Notes under the pieces: model-generated
The model's database searches: none
Told to the model about the DNA's origin: nothing
What the model saw: only the letters and a program-made list of their open reading frames with translations
Assembly (NCBI RefSeq): GCF_029844725.1
Contig: NZ_JAOCKJ010000007.1
Coordinates: forward strand, 248,001 to 312,000
Length of the DNA stretch: 64,000 nt
Direction of reading: 5' to 3'
From: Pantoea sp. GD03673
Lineage (GTDB): Bacteria > Pseudomonadota > Gammaproteobacteria > Enterobacterales > Enterobacteriaceae
Position numbers and translations under genes: made by a program
Shown here: positions 21,077-29,551 of the stretch, one piece after another
Position numbering within the stretch: the stretch's first letter is position 1
How the letters are laid out: every line of letters starts with the position of its first letter

Positions 21077-22087
21077 CTATTGCAGCAGCACGCCCTGAAT
21101 CAGACTGGCCTCAACAATGGTAACTTCATCCATTTTCAGCGCCTGCATATACCCTTCCACCAGTAACAGGTTGCTCACGTCAGTGGCGCGGTAGTCACCC
21201 TGCAGTTCGCTGTCGCCTTTCCAGACCTGCTGCTGCGAAAGCTGACTCAAGGCCGCCAGCGTATAGCGATGAGGTTTACCCGGTAACTGATTGCGGATCG
21301 AAAAACCGTGTACGCCACCGATGCCAATTATCCTGCGATCCTTCACATCCTGTTTGATCTGAGGACTGACTTCATTGGCAGCATAAAACTGCACAAAGCG
21401 CAGCACTGACTGCCGCCAGGAGCCAATCGGATTGGGCGATTTTGCCTCCGGGCTGTTCTTCAGCACCGTCAGGATAAAGTTTTTCAGCGTCACCGAGGCC
21501 AGCCTGCCCTGATAGATATCCGCAACCGGCTTGCCCGCCTGCTGTCGCCAGGCGGTCATCTGCATGGATCCCCCTCCGATGTCCCAGACCAGCAACTGAT
21601 CATCACGGATCGCCGGATCGTTAAGCGCGGCTTTCGCAGAAAGAAACCCGAGTTTCGCCTCCTGTTGCTGCGAGATAATGCTGATTTGCGCACCGCTCTG
21701 GCGCTGTAACTGTTCAATCACAGCCTGACCGTTACTGGCGTTGCGGAACACCGCCGTGGCAACCCCGCTGATTCGCTGTGGATGAAAGCGCTGTGCGTTC
21801 GCCACGAGCTGCTGCAGTGCGGCAGCACCTTCGTGGGTTATCGCCGGACTCAGCTGGTTATCCGTGGAGTGGGCTAATGCGTCGTTCCAGGCCACGGCAC
21901 GCTGATCCTGATACAGCATTTTTTCGATGCGCAGCTGGCAGACATTGACGCGTGCTACCGCAATTTTGGTGGTGCCGGAACCGATATCCAGACCGGCGCG
22001 GATTTGCTGACAGCGATCGGCCTGGGCGGCAGCGGCAAAAAACAGCGAGCAGAACAGCGTAAAAACAGACAGCGCAGCAGAACGCAT
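21077..22087 (-). CDS. Ppx/GppA-family protein with a signal peptide
   Basis: The 336-residue protein carries the exopolyphosphatase/guanosine pentaphosphatase fold: phosphate-1 loop LDIGSGTTKIA (34-44), the motif VATAVFRNASNG, and phosphate-2 loop VWDIGGGSMQM. Unlike cytosolic Ppx and GppA (about 500 residues) it lacks the C-terminal helical domain and begins with a clear Sec signal ending AAAAQA (cleavage after residue 23), so it should act in the periplasm. The ribosome binding site is GGAG at 6 bases. The gene follows an unknown gene with a 22-base gap. Substrate unknown. Confidence 0.85.
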   Translation of the reverse strand: MRSAALSVFTLFCSLFFAAAAQADRCQQIRAGLDIGSGTTKIAVARVNVCQLRIEKMLYQDQRAVAWNDALAHSTDNQLSPAITHEGAAALQQLVANAQRFHPQRISGVATAVFRNASNGQAVIEQLQRQSGAQISIISQQQEAKLGFLSAKAALNDPAIRDDQLLVWDIGGGSMQMTAWRQQAGKPVADIYQGRLASVTLKNFILTVLKNSPEAKSPNPIGSWRQSVLRFVQFYAANEVSPQIKQDVKDRRIIGIGGVHGFSIRNQLPGKPHRYTLAALSQLSQQQVWKGDSELQGDYRATDVSNLLLVEGYMQALKMDEVTIVEASLIQGVLLQ

Positions 22088-22109
22088 AGCAACTCCGGGG
22101 CAGAGGGGA

Positions 22110-22667
22110 TCAGAGTGAACGGGCGGCGACGCAGGCCGGATAGACGCTCACCAGGAAATGGCGCAGATGATCAAAACACCATTCGGCGTCATCGGCCTGC
22201 GGACAGTAGAACTGGATGGTCATCTTCTCGTAATCGCGCTGACGCTGGCGCAGCGGCGACCAGCTCCAGTCAAGAACCGATCGGGCGTAGTTCACCAGTG
22301 TCTCTGCGGGCAGCTGGTGCTGCTGCTCCTGGCCGGTGAGGTAGCGGTAAAAGTGCGTTTCCAGCTGCAGCGCCTCCTCGTGGCCGTGCTGGGGCAGATC
22401 GGGACGAAAGGCCACATCAATGAAGCCACAGACCGCGTCTTCGCGCTGCTGCCAGTCGCAGGCCAGGGTCATAAAAAGCCCCTCCTGCAGATTGACCTCT
22501 TCGACCAGTCGGCGCAGATTCGTTGAACGGTTCAGCACCCGAATCTCTTCAAGGCGACCGGTTTCCAGCGTCAGATCAAAGCCACAGGGATTAACCGAGC
22601 CATCCGCATTGCGGGTAGCGGGGAAGGGGAAGTCGATATAACCGTTGTTATCCAGACGTTTTTCCAT
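22110..22667 (-). CDS. Uncharacterised 185-residue cytosolic protein
   Basis: I do not recognise the family. The sequence has no signal peptide or membrane segment; it starts MEKRLDNNGYIDFPFPATRN and is rich in aromatics and histidine, ending DHLRHFLVSVYPACVAARSL. The ATG at 22667 is used; a TTG-initiated frame begins 11 codons upstream. The Ppx-like gene follows 22 bases later, so the two are probably one transcript. Confidence 0.75.
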   Translation of the reverse strand: MEKRLDNNGYIDFPFPATRNADGSVNPCGFDLTLETGRLEEIRVLNRSTNLRRLVEEVNLQEGLFMTLACDWQQREDAVCGFIDVAFRPDLPQHGHEEALQLETHFYRYLTGQEQQHQLPAETLVNYARSVLDWSWSPLRQRQRDYEKMTIQFYCPQADDAEWCFDHLRHFLVSVYPACVAARSL

Positions 22668-22728
22668 CGGGGAGACCTGCTGCTTGACGTTTCCTGACAA
22701 TAAACCATCTGGCAGCAGGATTCATCCC

Positions 22729-23058
22729 TTATGGACAGGTCCAGGTGATTTGGGTGTCCTGATAAGGATTAATCAGACGGAACTGCTTATCTGACAGACG
22801 CTGCGCGTAGTAGCCTTCACGCGTCACGGAGGACGGAACATACTGAAACCGATCCAGCGACTGCAGCAGGCCGCTGTTAACGCTGACATTATCCTTGGTC
22901 ACGGTGAAGCTGTTGACCAGATCAAAAATTACGCCCTGAGTCTGCCCCATCGACTGACCATAAATTGTCGAGACCTCACCCGGGCATTCCACCCCTTTCG
23001 GGCCAGATGAACATCCAGTCACCATCGCGATGAGGATAAAAATGCTGAGTCGCATCAT
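22729..23058 (-). CDS. Putative lipoprotein, 109 residues
   Basis: The N-terminus MMRLSIFILIAMVTGC is a lipoprotein signal with lipobox VTGC; mature residue +2 is Ser, so outer-membrane sorting is expected. The remaining domain contains two further cysteines (ECPG near the start and WTCP at the end) that may form a disulfide in the periplasm. No family is recognised. It is upstream of the two previous genes on the same strand. Confidence 0.78.
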   Translation of the reverse strand: MMRLSIFILIAMVTGCSSGPKGVECPGEVSTIYGQSMGQTQGVIFDLVNSFTVTKDNVSVNSGLLQSLDRFQYVPSSVTREGYYAQRLSDKQFRLINPYQDTQITWTCP

Positions 23059-23269
23059 GATTTTCTACCTGCTTCAATCCCTGGGCGTGTTGTGGCGCAG
23101 AGTCTATCCTGTTACACCCACAATATCTTAATTATAGCGGTTTCCGCTATGCTTCCTGTTTGTGATTTGTTTAATCGTTAAGCAACAGGAATGTAAAGGG
23201 GTGACTTTGCTTATCAATAAACGGTATTCTTGGCTCCTTTGCGCACCACTTAGGCAAATCCAGGGATAA

Positions 23270-23452
23270 ATGATGAAAGAAGAAGAAGCAGGTCTAATGA
23301 TTATTCGCCACGCGATTGACGTGCTGGAAGCCGATAAGAAGCAACAGGTGCTCGCCTGCTCCGCAGATATTCGTGCCGCAATGCAGGCCTACGATAGCGA
23401 AAATGCCGGGCTGGCGCTGATGTTAGTGGCCGCTGAAGTGGCAGCCGAATAA
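23270..23452 (+). CDS. Small uncharacterised protein, 60 residues
   Basis: An acidic, alanine-rich helical protein (MMKEEEAGLMIIRHAIDVLE, ending LMLVAAEVAAE) with no membrane segment. AGGG precedes two tandem ATG codons; the second (23273) has the better spacing. A 7-bp palindrome, ATAGCGG/CCGCTAT (23134-23150), lies upstream. A possible terminator stem (CAGGCTG/CAGCCTG, 23465-23487) follows. The function is unknown. Confidence 0.6.
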   Translation: MMKEEEAGLMIIRHAIDVLEADKKQQVLACSADIRAAMQAYDSENAGLALMLVAAEVAAE

Positions 23453-23639
23453 TCCCTGTCCGGTCAGGCTGGCAGTCTGTCAGCCTGGCCCGATTACTTT
23501 ATCTTTTCTCAACTTTCAGCTTTTTTCGCACGCCCATTCCATCTTTCAATGGTCTTAGTGACCTTTGCCTTACACCTCTCCTCGCTTATTTTCTATGTTA
23601 AGCTAAGAAAATTCTCAATGAAATCAGTGGAGACACCGC

Positions 23640-24023
23640 ATGAAGGCAGCGTTTATTGCTTTGGGCCTGCTGGCCTGCCACGTCGCACCTGCCTGGAGCG
23701 AAACCGAATTTCAGCTTAACTGTCCCGGTCGGGCGACCATGACGGTCTCGCGTGCCGAATATGGTTTAACCACCCTGATGTGGCCGCAGGGACACTTTCA
23801 GATAGCGGCCGGTCAGCAGCGTACCCGTTTAGAGGGGGGCGATCGGGTGGCGATCACCCGTTTTCGCAATGGCGATCAGCTGATTGTGAACCAGCGCAGC
23901 CAGGCGACCTTCTTTGTTTACCGCGACAGCGATACACTGCTGCCCTGCAGCCGCAGTGAAAAACGCGATGTGGATGCGTTGAGCCTGGAGCGTTACGACG
24001 ATCGTCAGCGCTCCGACACCTAG
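23640..24023 (+). CDS. Small secreted protein, 127 residues
   Basis: A Sec signal (MKAAFIALGLLACHVAPAWS, cleavage near SE) precedes a beta-rich domain with two cysteines (LNCPG and LLPCSR) that could pair in the periplasm. No family is recognised. The ribosome binding site is GTGGAG. A GNAT acetyltransferase gene follows after 14 bases, so the two are probably co-transcribed although their products are likely unrelated. Confidence 0.75.
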   Translation: MKAAFIALGLLACHVAPAWSETEFQLNCPGRATMTVSRAEYGLTTLMWPQGHFQIAAGQQRTRLEGGDRVAITRFRNGDQLIVNQRSQATFFVYRDSDTLLPCSRSEKRDVDALSLERYDDRQRSDT

Positions 24024-24037
24024 CCCCGGGAGCCACT

Positions 24038-24451
24038 ATGCAACCTGAGATTACCGACAACGTTACCGCACTGGATCTGGATGAGGTCCGGCTGGGTCTG
24101 ACAGCTTATAACAGCAAATTTGTTGAGGCGGATGAGATCAGGGCAATTGGCGTATTTATCCGGGATGAGCAGGGCAAAAAGCTGGCCGGACTGACCGGCT
24201 CGACCGCCGGTAACTGGCTGCGGATTGATATGTTGTGGGTAAGTGAGGCGCTGCGCGGGCAGGGGGCTGGCACGAAGCTGATACAGGCCGCCGAGCAGGC
24301 GGCCCGCGAGCGCGGCTGCCGCTATGCGCAGGTGGATACTGCCAGTTTTCAGGCGCGTCCGTTTTATGAAAAACTCGGCTACACCCTGCGGCTCACGCTG
24401 GGGAACTATCTGCGTCATCACCAGCGTCACTATCTGACCAAAATAATGTAA
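24038..24451 (+). CDS. GNAT-family N-acetyltransferase
   Basis: The 137-residue protein has the GNAT fold. The acetyl-CoA pyrophosphate-binding motif A reads LRGQGAGTKLIQAAE, preceded by the beta4 strand WLRIDMLWVSEA and followed by TASFQARPFYEKLGY, the usual late motif B. Such single-domain GNATs acetylate small molecules or peptide amines; the acceptor is not predictable. The stop abuts that of the convergent MBL-fold gene. Confidence 0.85.
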   Translation: MQPEITDNVTALDLDEVRLGLTAYNSKFVEADEIRAIGVFIRDEQGKKLAGLTGSTAGNWLRIDMLWVSEALRGQGAGTKLIQAAEQAARERGCRYAQVDTASFQARPFYEKLGYTLRLTLGNYLRHHQRHYLTKIM

Positions 24452-25114
24452 TCAGAACAGCGGATTTTCACGCAAATCCAGTGGATGCTGTTCAGCTTCA
24501 TCAATTGCGGCCAGCCAGCTTTGCAGCGTCACTTTTTTCCAGGAAAGATGTCCGCGCGTGGTACTCATCAGCACCACGTCGGGACGCAGCGATCGATAAA
24601 ACTCCAGCGTCTGACTCAGCTCAGCGGGATTACTGTCCGGCACCAGCACGGTGATCCAGCGGTCATGCGAGCGGGTCACGGTGTCGCCAGCAAACAGATA
24701 AGTCAGCCCCAGCGGCGAAGTGTAGAGATAGCTGCAGCTGCCCGGCGTGTGGCCTGGCGTCGGCAACAGATAAAAATCCCCGAAGTGCGTTTCCTGCTGT
24801 GAAAAGGTATCGTCAGGCTCCGCAAAACGGCTGACAGGGCCTAATGACCGGCTGTGGCAATAGAGCGCGCTGCTGAAGCGCTGCTGGATCACCGCCGCAC
24901 CGGGCGCGGATTCGTGCCAGTGGGTCAGATAGTGACGAATGACGCCGCCGGTATCGGCCAGCACCTCGTGATCGAGCGGATTTTCTACGCGGCCAATCAG
25001 CAGATTGCCGCGCGGATGACGCAGCATAAAGCCATGCATCATCAGGTCATTAACGGCATCTTCCACCGGAAATTCCGGGGTTGAGATCCACAAATCGTCA
25101 TACAACGGCTTCAA
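24452..25114 (-). CDS. Metallo-beta-lactamase-fold protein with degenerate metal motif
   Basis: The 220-residue protein has the MBL fold, but the THxHxDH signature is replaced by THWHESA: the first two histidines remain while the aspartate and third histidine are Ser and Ala. The later ligands are conserved, as PTPGHTPGS (His), FAGDTV (Asp) and RGHLSW (His). A single metal site, or a non-hydrolase role, is predicted. The substrate is unknown. The gene ends against the GNAT gene and lies downstream of ldcA. Confidence 0.8.
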   Translation of the reverse strand: MKPLYDDLWISTPEFPVEDAVNDLMMHGFMLRHPRGNLLIGRVENPLDHEVLADTGGVIRHYLTHWHESAPGAAVIQQRFSSALYCHSRSLGPVSRFAEPDDTFSQQETHFGDFYLLPTPGHTPGSCSYLYTSPLGLTYLFAGDTVTRSHDRWITVLVPDSNPAELSQTLEFYRSLRPDVVLMSTTRGHLSWKKVTLQSWLAAIDEAEQHPLDLRENPLF

Positions 25115-25136
25115 TGTCGATCTCCTGAAACGCTCT

Positions 25137-26063
25137 CTATTCCCGCAGGACGGGATGCCCGGTCGCCTGCAAATGGGCGTTGCCCTGGCTGACCGCTAAT
25201 CGCGCGCTGGCACCCAGCGGCAGTGTTACCGTGTCAGCGGCATGACCAAAATCTAATCCACATATCACCGGCAGACCGGTGGTGTCACGCACGCGCTGCC
25301 AGACAGTACTGAAATCAAACCCATTATCATATTCCGACAGGGCCGTGCTGGTGAAGCTGCCGGTGACAATCGCCCGCTGTCGCGCCAGAATGCCGCTCTG
25401 CTGCAGCTGAATCAGCATGCGTTCAATGCGGAACGGATGCTCATTCACGTCTTCTATCACCAGAATACCGTTCTCAATCTGCGGCATCCACGGCGTGCCG
25501 ATCAGTGAGCAGATCATCGCCAGATTTCCGCCCCACAGCGTCCCCTGCCACTCGCCCTGATCGGACGTTTCGCTCTGCCAGTTCACCTCTACTGTAGGTG
25601 ATGTCAGTGCCTGCCAGAAGTGGTGAAGGGTAAATTCAGATAAGGTCGCGGCACCGAAATTCCCGGCCAGCATCGGCGCACTAAAGGTAATCAGGCCGAC
25701 CTGCGCCAGCAGGGCCAGCTGAATGGCGGTAAAGTCGCTGTGGCCGCACAGCGCCAGCGGCTGATTCAGCAGACGACGCTGCAGACCGATGTAGTCGATA
25801 GCGTCCAGTAACCGGCTGGCCCCATAACCGCCCCGAACCGCCAGCACCACGTCGGGCAGGGTACGGAGGCTGGCAAGCTGGTTGATATCCGCCAGGCGTT
25901 CAGCATCTGTTCCGGCGAAACGCTGAAAACGGCGGGTGATCACCTGCTCGTTCTCCACCTGATGGCCCGCCGCACGCAGTCGCGCAATGCCCTGCAGCGC
26001 CGCAGGCTGATTGTGACAGTAACCGGAGGGGGAGATAAGACGAACTGAACGTGAAATCATCAT
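25137..26063 (-). CDS. ldcA: Muramoyltetrapeptide carboxypeptidase LdcA
   Basis: LdcA is a cytoplasmic L,D-carboxypeptidase that removes the terminal D-Ala from recycled muropeptide tetrapeptides. The 308 residues fit the S66 family; the nucleophile is S109 in CGHSDFTA, and the region IEDVNEHPFRIERML plus the late LDFGHAADT histidine complete the catalytic Ser-Glu-His set. AGGAAAGT precedes the start. It is divergent from emtA, the E. coli arrangement. Confidence 0.96.
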   Translation of the reverse strand: MMISRSVRLISPSGYCHNQPAALQGIARLRAAGHQVENEQVITRRFQRFAGTDAERLADINQLASLRTLPDVVLAVRGGYGASRLLDAIDYIGLQRRLLNQPLALCGHSDFTAIQLALLAQVGLITFSAPMLAGNFGAATLSEFTLHHFWQALTSPTVEVNWQSETSDQGEWQGTLWGGNLAMICSLIGTPWMPQIENGILVIEDVNEHPFRIERMLIQLQQSGILARQRAIVTGSFTSTALSEYDNGFDFSTVWQRVRDTTGLPVICGLDFGHAADTVTLPLGASARLAVSQGNAHLQATGHPVLRE

Positions 26064-26226
26064 ACTTTCCTGCTGTTAGCGCTCATGACTGACGGCGATG
26101 ATGGCGAAAACCTCTGCTGAAGTCACGGTACGCGCCACATATTCGTGTATTTAGGATAAACGGTAATTTTGCTGACAGGCTGCCTGGGTATGATAGCATT
26201 CGCCACAACCGCTACGAGACGAAAAA

Positions 26227-26856
26227 TTGCTGAAAATCCGACACCTTATACTCTCGGCGTTACTCCTGACTGGCTGTGCCAGCGAGCCACCGCACCATGC
26301 CGTTAAGCAGCGCAACACGCCGCTAACGCAGGCACCGCCGTCCAGCGTCAATGGAACCTGGGCCATGTTTACCGAAGATGCCGCCAGTCATTATGGCGTT
26401 GATGAGAAGTTGATCAGCGCCATTATCAGTGTCGAATCGGGTGGAAATCCGGGCGTAGTGAGCCGTTCCAATGCGGTGGGGCTGATGCAGATTAAAGCCT
26501 CAACCGCCGGGCGAGAAGTCTATCGTACGCTGGGCCGTCGTGGTCAGCCGTCGAATGCCGAGTTGCGCGATCCGGCCAAAAATATTGATATCGGTACGGC
26601 CTACATCCGCATCCTGCAGAACTCCGCGCTGTCGGGCATCCGCGATCCGCTGACCCTGCGCTACGCCACCATCGTCTCCTATGCCAACGGTGCCGGTGCG
26701 CTGCTGCGAACATTTTCCCGCGACCGCGATCGGGCCATTGCGATGATCAATGCGATGTCACCGGATGAGTTCTATCAGCATGTGCAGAACAAACATCCGG
26801 CGGCGCAGGCACCGCGCTATCTGTGGAAAGTCACCACCGCTTACCGCACCATCTGA
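26227..26856 (+). CDS. emtA: Membrane-bound endo-type lytic transglycosylase EmtA
   Basis: EmtA (MltE) is an outer-membrane lipoprotein that cleaves glycan strands of peptidoglycan internally. The 209-residue protein has a lipobox LLTGC, then the goose-type lysozyme fold with catalytic Glu in SVESGGNPG and conserved SNAVGLMQIKAST and YANGAGALLRTFSRD. Translation appears to begin at TTG (26227), since no ATG lies before the lipoprotein signal. It is divergent from ldcA. The E. coli neighbour on this side is ycgR; here a catabolic locus intervenes. Confidence 0.94.
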   Translation: MLKIRHLILSALLLTGCASEPPHHAVKQRNTPLTQAPPSSVNGTWAMFTEDAASHYGVDEKLISAIISVESGGNPGVVSRSNAVGLMQIKASTAGREVYRTLGRRGQPSNAELRDPAKNIDIGTAYIRILQNSALSGIRDPLTLRYATIVSYANGAGALLRTFSRDRDRAIAMINAMSPDEFYQHVQNKHPAAQAPRYLWKVTTAYRTI

Positions 26857-26866
26857 CCGGATCTGA

Positions 26867-27823
26867 TTAGGCCTGCGGCGTGAGAAGCAGTCGCGCCGTG
26901 GGATAGTCGATAATCAGCACCTTGATGTAACCGCCCAATAGCGCACCGCGAATCGCCTGCGCTTTTTCCCGTCCGCCTGCCAGCCCGACAACCTGCGGAC
27001 ACTGTTTCACCTGCGCCAGCTCCATTCCAATCACCGGATCTTCTTCCGCTTTCAGCACAGGCTGCCCGCAGGCGTCAAAATAGTGCAGGCAGATATCACC
27101 TACTGCGCCGCGCGCCGCCAGCGTCTGCAGCATTTTGCCATCGTAATAGTTACCAGAATTGCGCAGCAGCGCTGACGGCTCCAGATCGCCGATGCCGACA
27201 ATCGCCAGATCCACCTGCTCAAATTTGCTCAGCACCTCAGCCACCTCTGCGTTGGCCGACAGGCGCTTGCGATCGCTGACCGAATGTTCAATTGACTGCG
27301 ACGGCAGCAGCCAGGCGGGGCAGTTCAGCAGCGCCGCCAGATTCTGAGTCAGAATAGTGGCCTGCACGTTGCCGTTAGCCCCGACACCGCCCAGCAGCTG
27401 GATCACACCCTTGCAGGCGCTGTTAAGCGGATGCAGTGCATCTACCATCGCCCGGATCGTGCCGCTCCACGACGAAATGCCGATCAGCTCATCGTTACGC
27501 AGCCGGGTCTCCAGATAGTGCGCGGCTGCCGAACCAATCGCCTGCTTAATCTGCAATGCCGACGCCTGATCCGGGACATCCACCACAATCGCCTGCGGCA
27601 GGTTATAGGTCTGCTCAATCGCCTTTTCCAGTTCAGGGTAGACGTTGGCCGGTGGCACCACGCTGATCTTGACCACACCCTCTTTCACGCTGCGATTAAG
27701 AATGCGTGAGACAAACGACTGCGATAGGGTGAGCGACTGCGCAATCTCTGACTGCTTCAGCCCTTCGACATAGTAGAGCGTCGCAATCTTCACCATCAGT
27801 CGCTGTTCATCCTGTTTTGCCAT
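26867..27823 (-). CDS. SorC-family sugar-responsive transcriptional regulator
   Basis: The 318-residue protein has an N-terminal helix-turn-helix (KIATLYYVEGLKQSEIAQ, then SLTLSQSFVSRIL) and a C-terminal SorC/DeoR-type sugar-phosphate-binding domain (LIGISSWSGTIRAMVDAL, LLGGVGANGNVQ, GIGDLEPS, LAGGREKAQAIRGAL). Members bind sugars or phosphorylated sugars and usually repress, sometimes activate, an adjacent catabolic operon. It is divergent from the sugar transporter operon, with a 184-base promoter region containing a 15-bp palindrome that recurs before the second operon, so it is the likely local regulator. Confidence 0.9.
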   Translation of the reverse strand: MAKQDEQRLMVKIATLYYVEGLKQSEIAQSLTLSQSFVSRILNRSVKEGVVKISVVPPANVYPELEKAIEQTYNLPQAIVVDVPDQASALQIKQAIGSAAAHYLETRLRNDELIGISSWSGTIRAMVDALHPLNSACKGVIQLLGGVGANGNVQATILTQNLAALLNCPAWLLPSQSIEHSVSDRKRLSANAEVAEVLSKFEQVDLAIVGIGDLEPSALLRNSGNYYDGKMLQTLAARGAVGDICLHYFDACGQPVLKAEEDPVIGMELAQVKQCPQVVGLAGGREKAQAIRGALLGGYIKVLIIDYPTARLLLTPQA

Positions 27824-27864
27824 CGGTTTTTCCCTCTCTGAATCTGCCCGGTATTGTTAACCAG

Positions 27865-27880
27865 GATGATCAAAATCACA
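27865..27880 (+). promoter_or_regulatory. Possible CRP site in the regulator/transporter promoter region
   Basis: GATGA-N6-TCACA compares with the CRP consensus TGTGA-N6-TCACA: the right half is perfect and the left half has two mismatches. Another half-site, TGTGATC, follows at 27894-27900. Catabolite control of a sugar operon would be expected. Confidence 0.35.
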
Positions 27881-27977
27881 ACGCGGGCTAATTTGTGATC
27901 GTTTTCGCTTTTTGACGATCGCGCATTGGACGACGTATCCGCGCAGGCGCATAGTCATTATGCATATAAAATCGCGT

Positions 27978-27992
27978 GTGAATATATATTCA
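27978..27992 (+). promoter_or_regulatory. Probable operator, copy 1 of a 15-bp repeat
   Basis: GTGAATATATATTCA contains the perfect palindrome TGAATATATATTCA. It begins 30 bases before the binding-protein start codon. The identical 15-mer lies before the transketolase gene at 32305-32319, so it is a likely binding site of the adjacent SorC-family regulator. Confidence 0.6.
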
Positions 27993-28007
27993 AGCGGAGA
28001 AAAATAG

Positions 28008-28949
<942 letters not shown>

Positions 28950-28951
28950 CG

Positions 28952-29551
28952 ATGAAACGGATGCTGGCGGTATTGATCGGTGTGGCGTTGCTCAGCGCCT
29001 GCACCGTGGTGGATCTGGATGCAGACGGTAACCCGATTCTGCCGAAAGATCCGCACGCGAAACCCAGCTATACCAACCAGACGCCGCAGCAGATTGCGGA
29101 GGAGACCTGGCAGCCGCGGGTAATAACCGCCGCGAACGGCCACGCACTGAGCTGGGCCGACATGGAGGCGAAAAGTCAGACGGTCAAACCCGGCGGGCGT
29201 GAAAGCGTCTTTGTGCGGGCCAGCGGGAAAGCCAGCGCCTTTGATGCGCAAAATCCGCGTGAACGCACGCTGACGCTGACCATCAACGGCAAACCGGTGG
29301 TAATCAACGTCGGGCCGGTGCTGCGCAGTAACGCTATCCGGGATGCCGCCGGTTTTCGTTTCGAGGAGTTCACTAATCAGGTGCAGTACGCCCAGCTGAC
29401 GCGGGCGCTGAACCGTCACGCGGTGAAGCAGCTACCGCCGCTGGACGCCAGCTGGGTCAATCAACCGGTTCAGGCGCTGCTGGCGGTGAGCATCGGTCAC
29501 AACAGCATTGATGATGTGGTGGCGGTTGAACTCCGGCGGGGGACGCCCTGA
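28952..29551 (+). CDS. DUF2291-family lipoprotein of the sugar transporter operon
   Basis: The N-terminus MKRMLAVLIGVALLSAC is a lipoprotein signal (lipobox LSAC), and TVVDLDADGNPILP follows the Cys. The 199-residue protein matches the DUF2291 family, which recurs in operons of ribose-type ABC transporters; its role is not established, perhaps as a periplasmic accessory that hands over or stabilises the binding protein. It begins 2 bases after the binding-protein stop and its stop overlaps the ATPase start (TGATG). Confidence 0.82.
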   Translation: MKRMLAVLIGVALLSACTVVDLDADGNPILPKDPHAKPSYTNQTPQQIAEETWQPRVITAANGHALSWADMEAKSQTVKPGGRESVFVRASGKASAFDAQNPRERTLTLTINGKPVVINVGPVLRSNAIRDAAGFRFEEFTNQVQYAQLTRALNRHAVKQLPPLDASWVNQPVQALLAVSIGHNSIDDVVAVELRRGTP

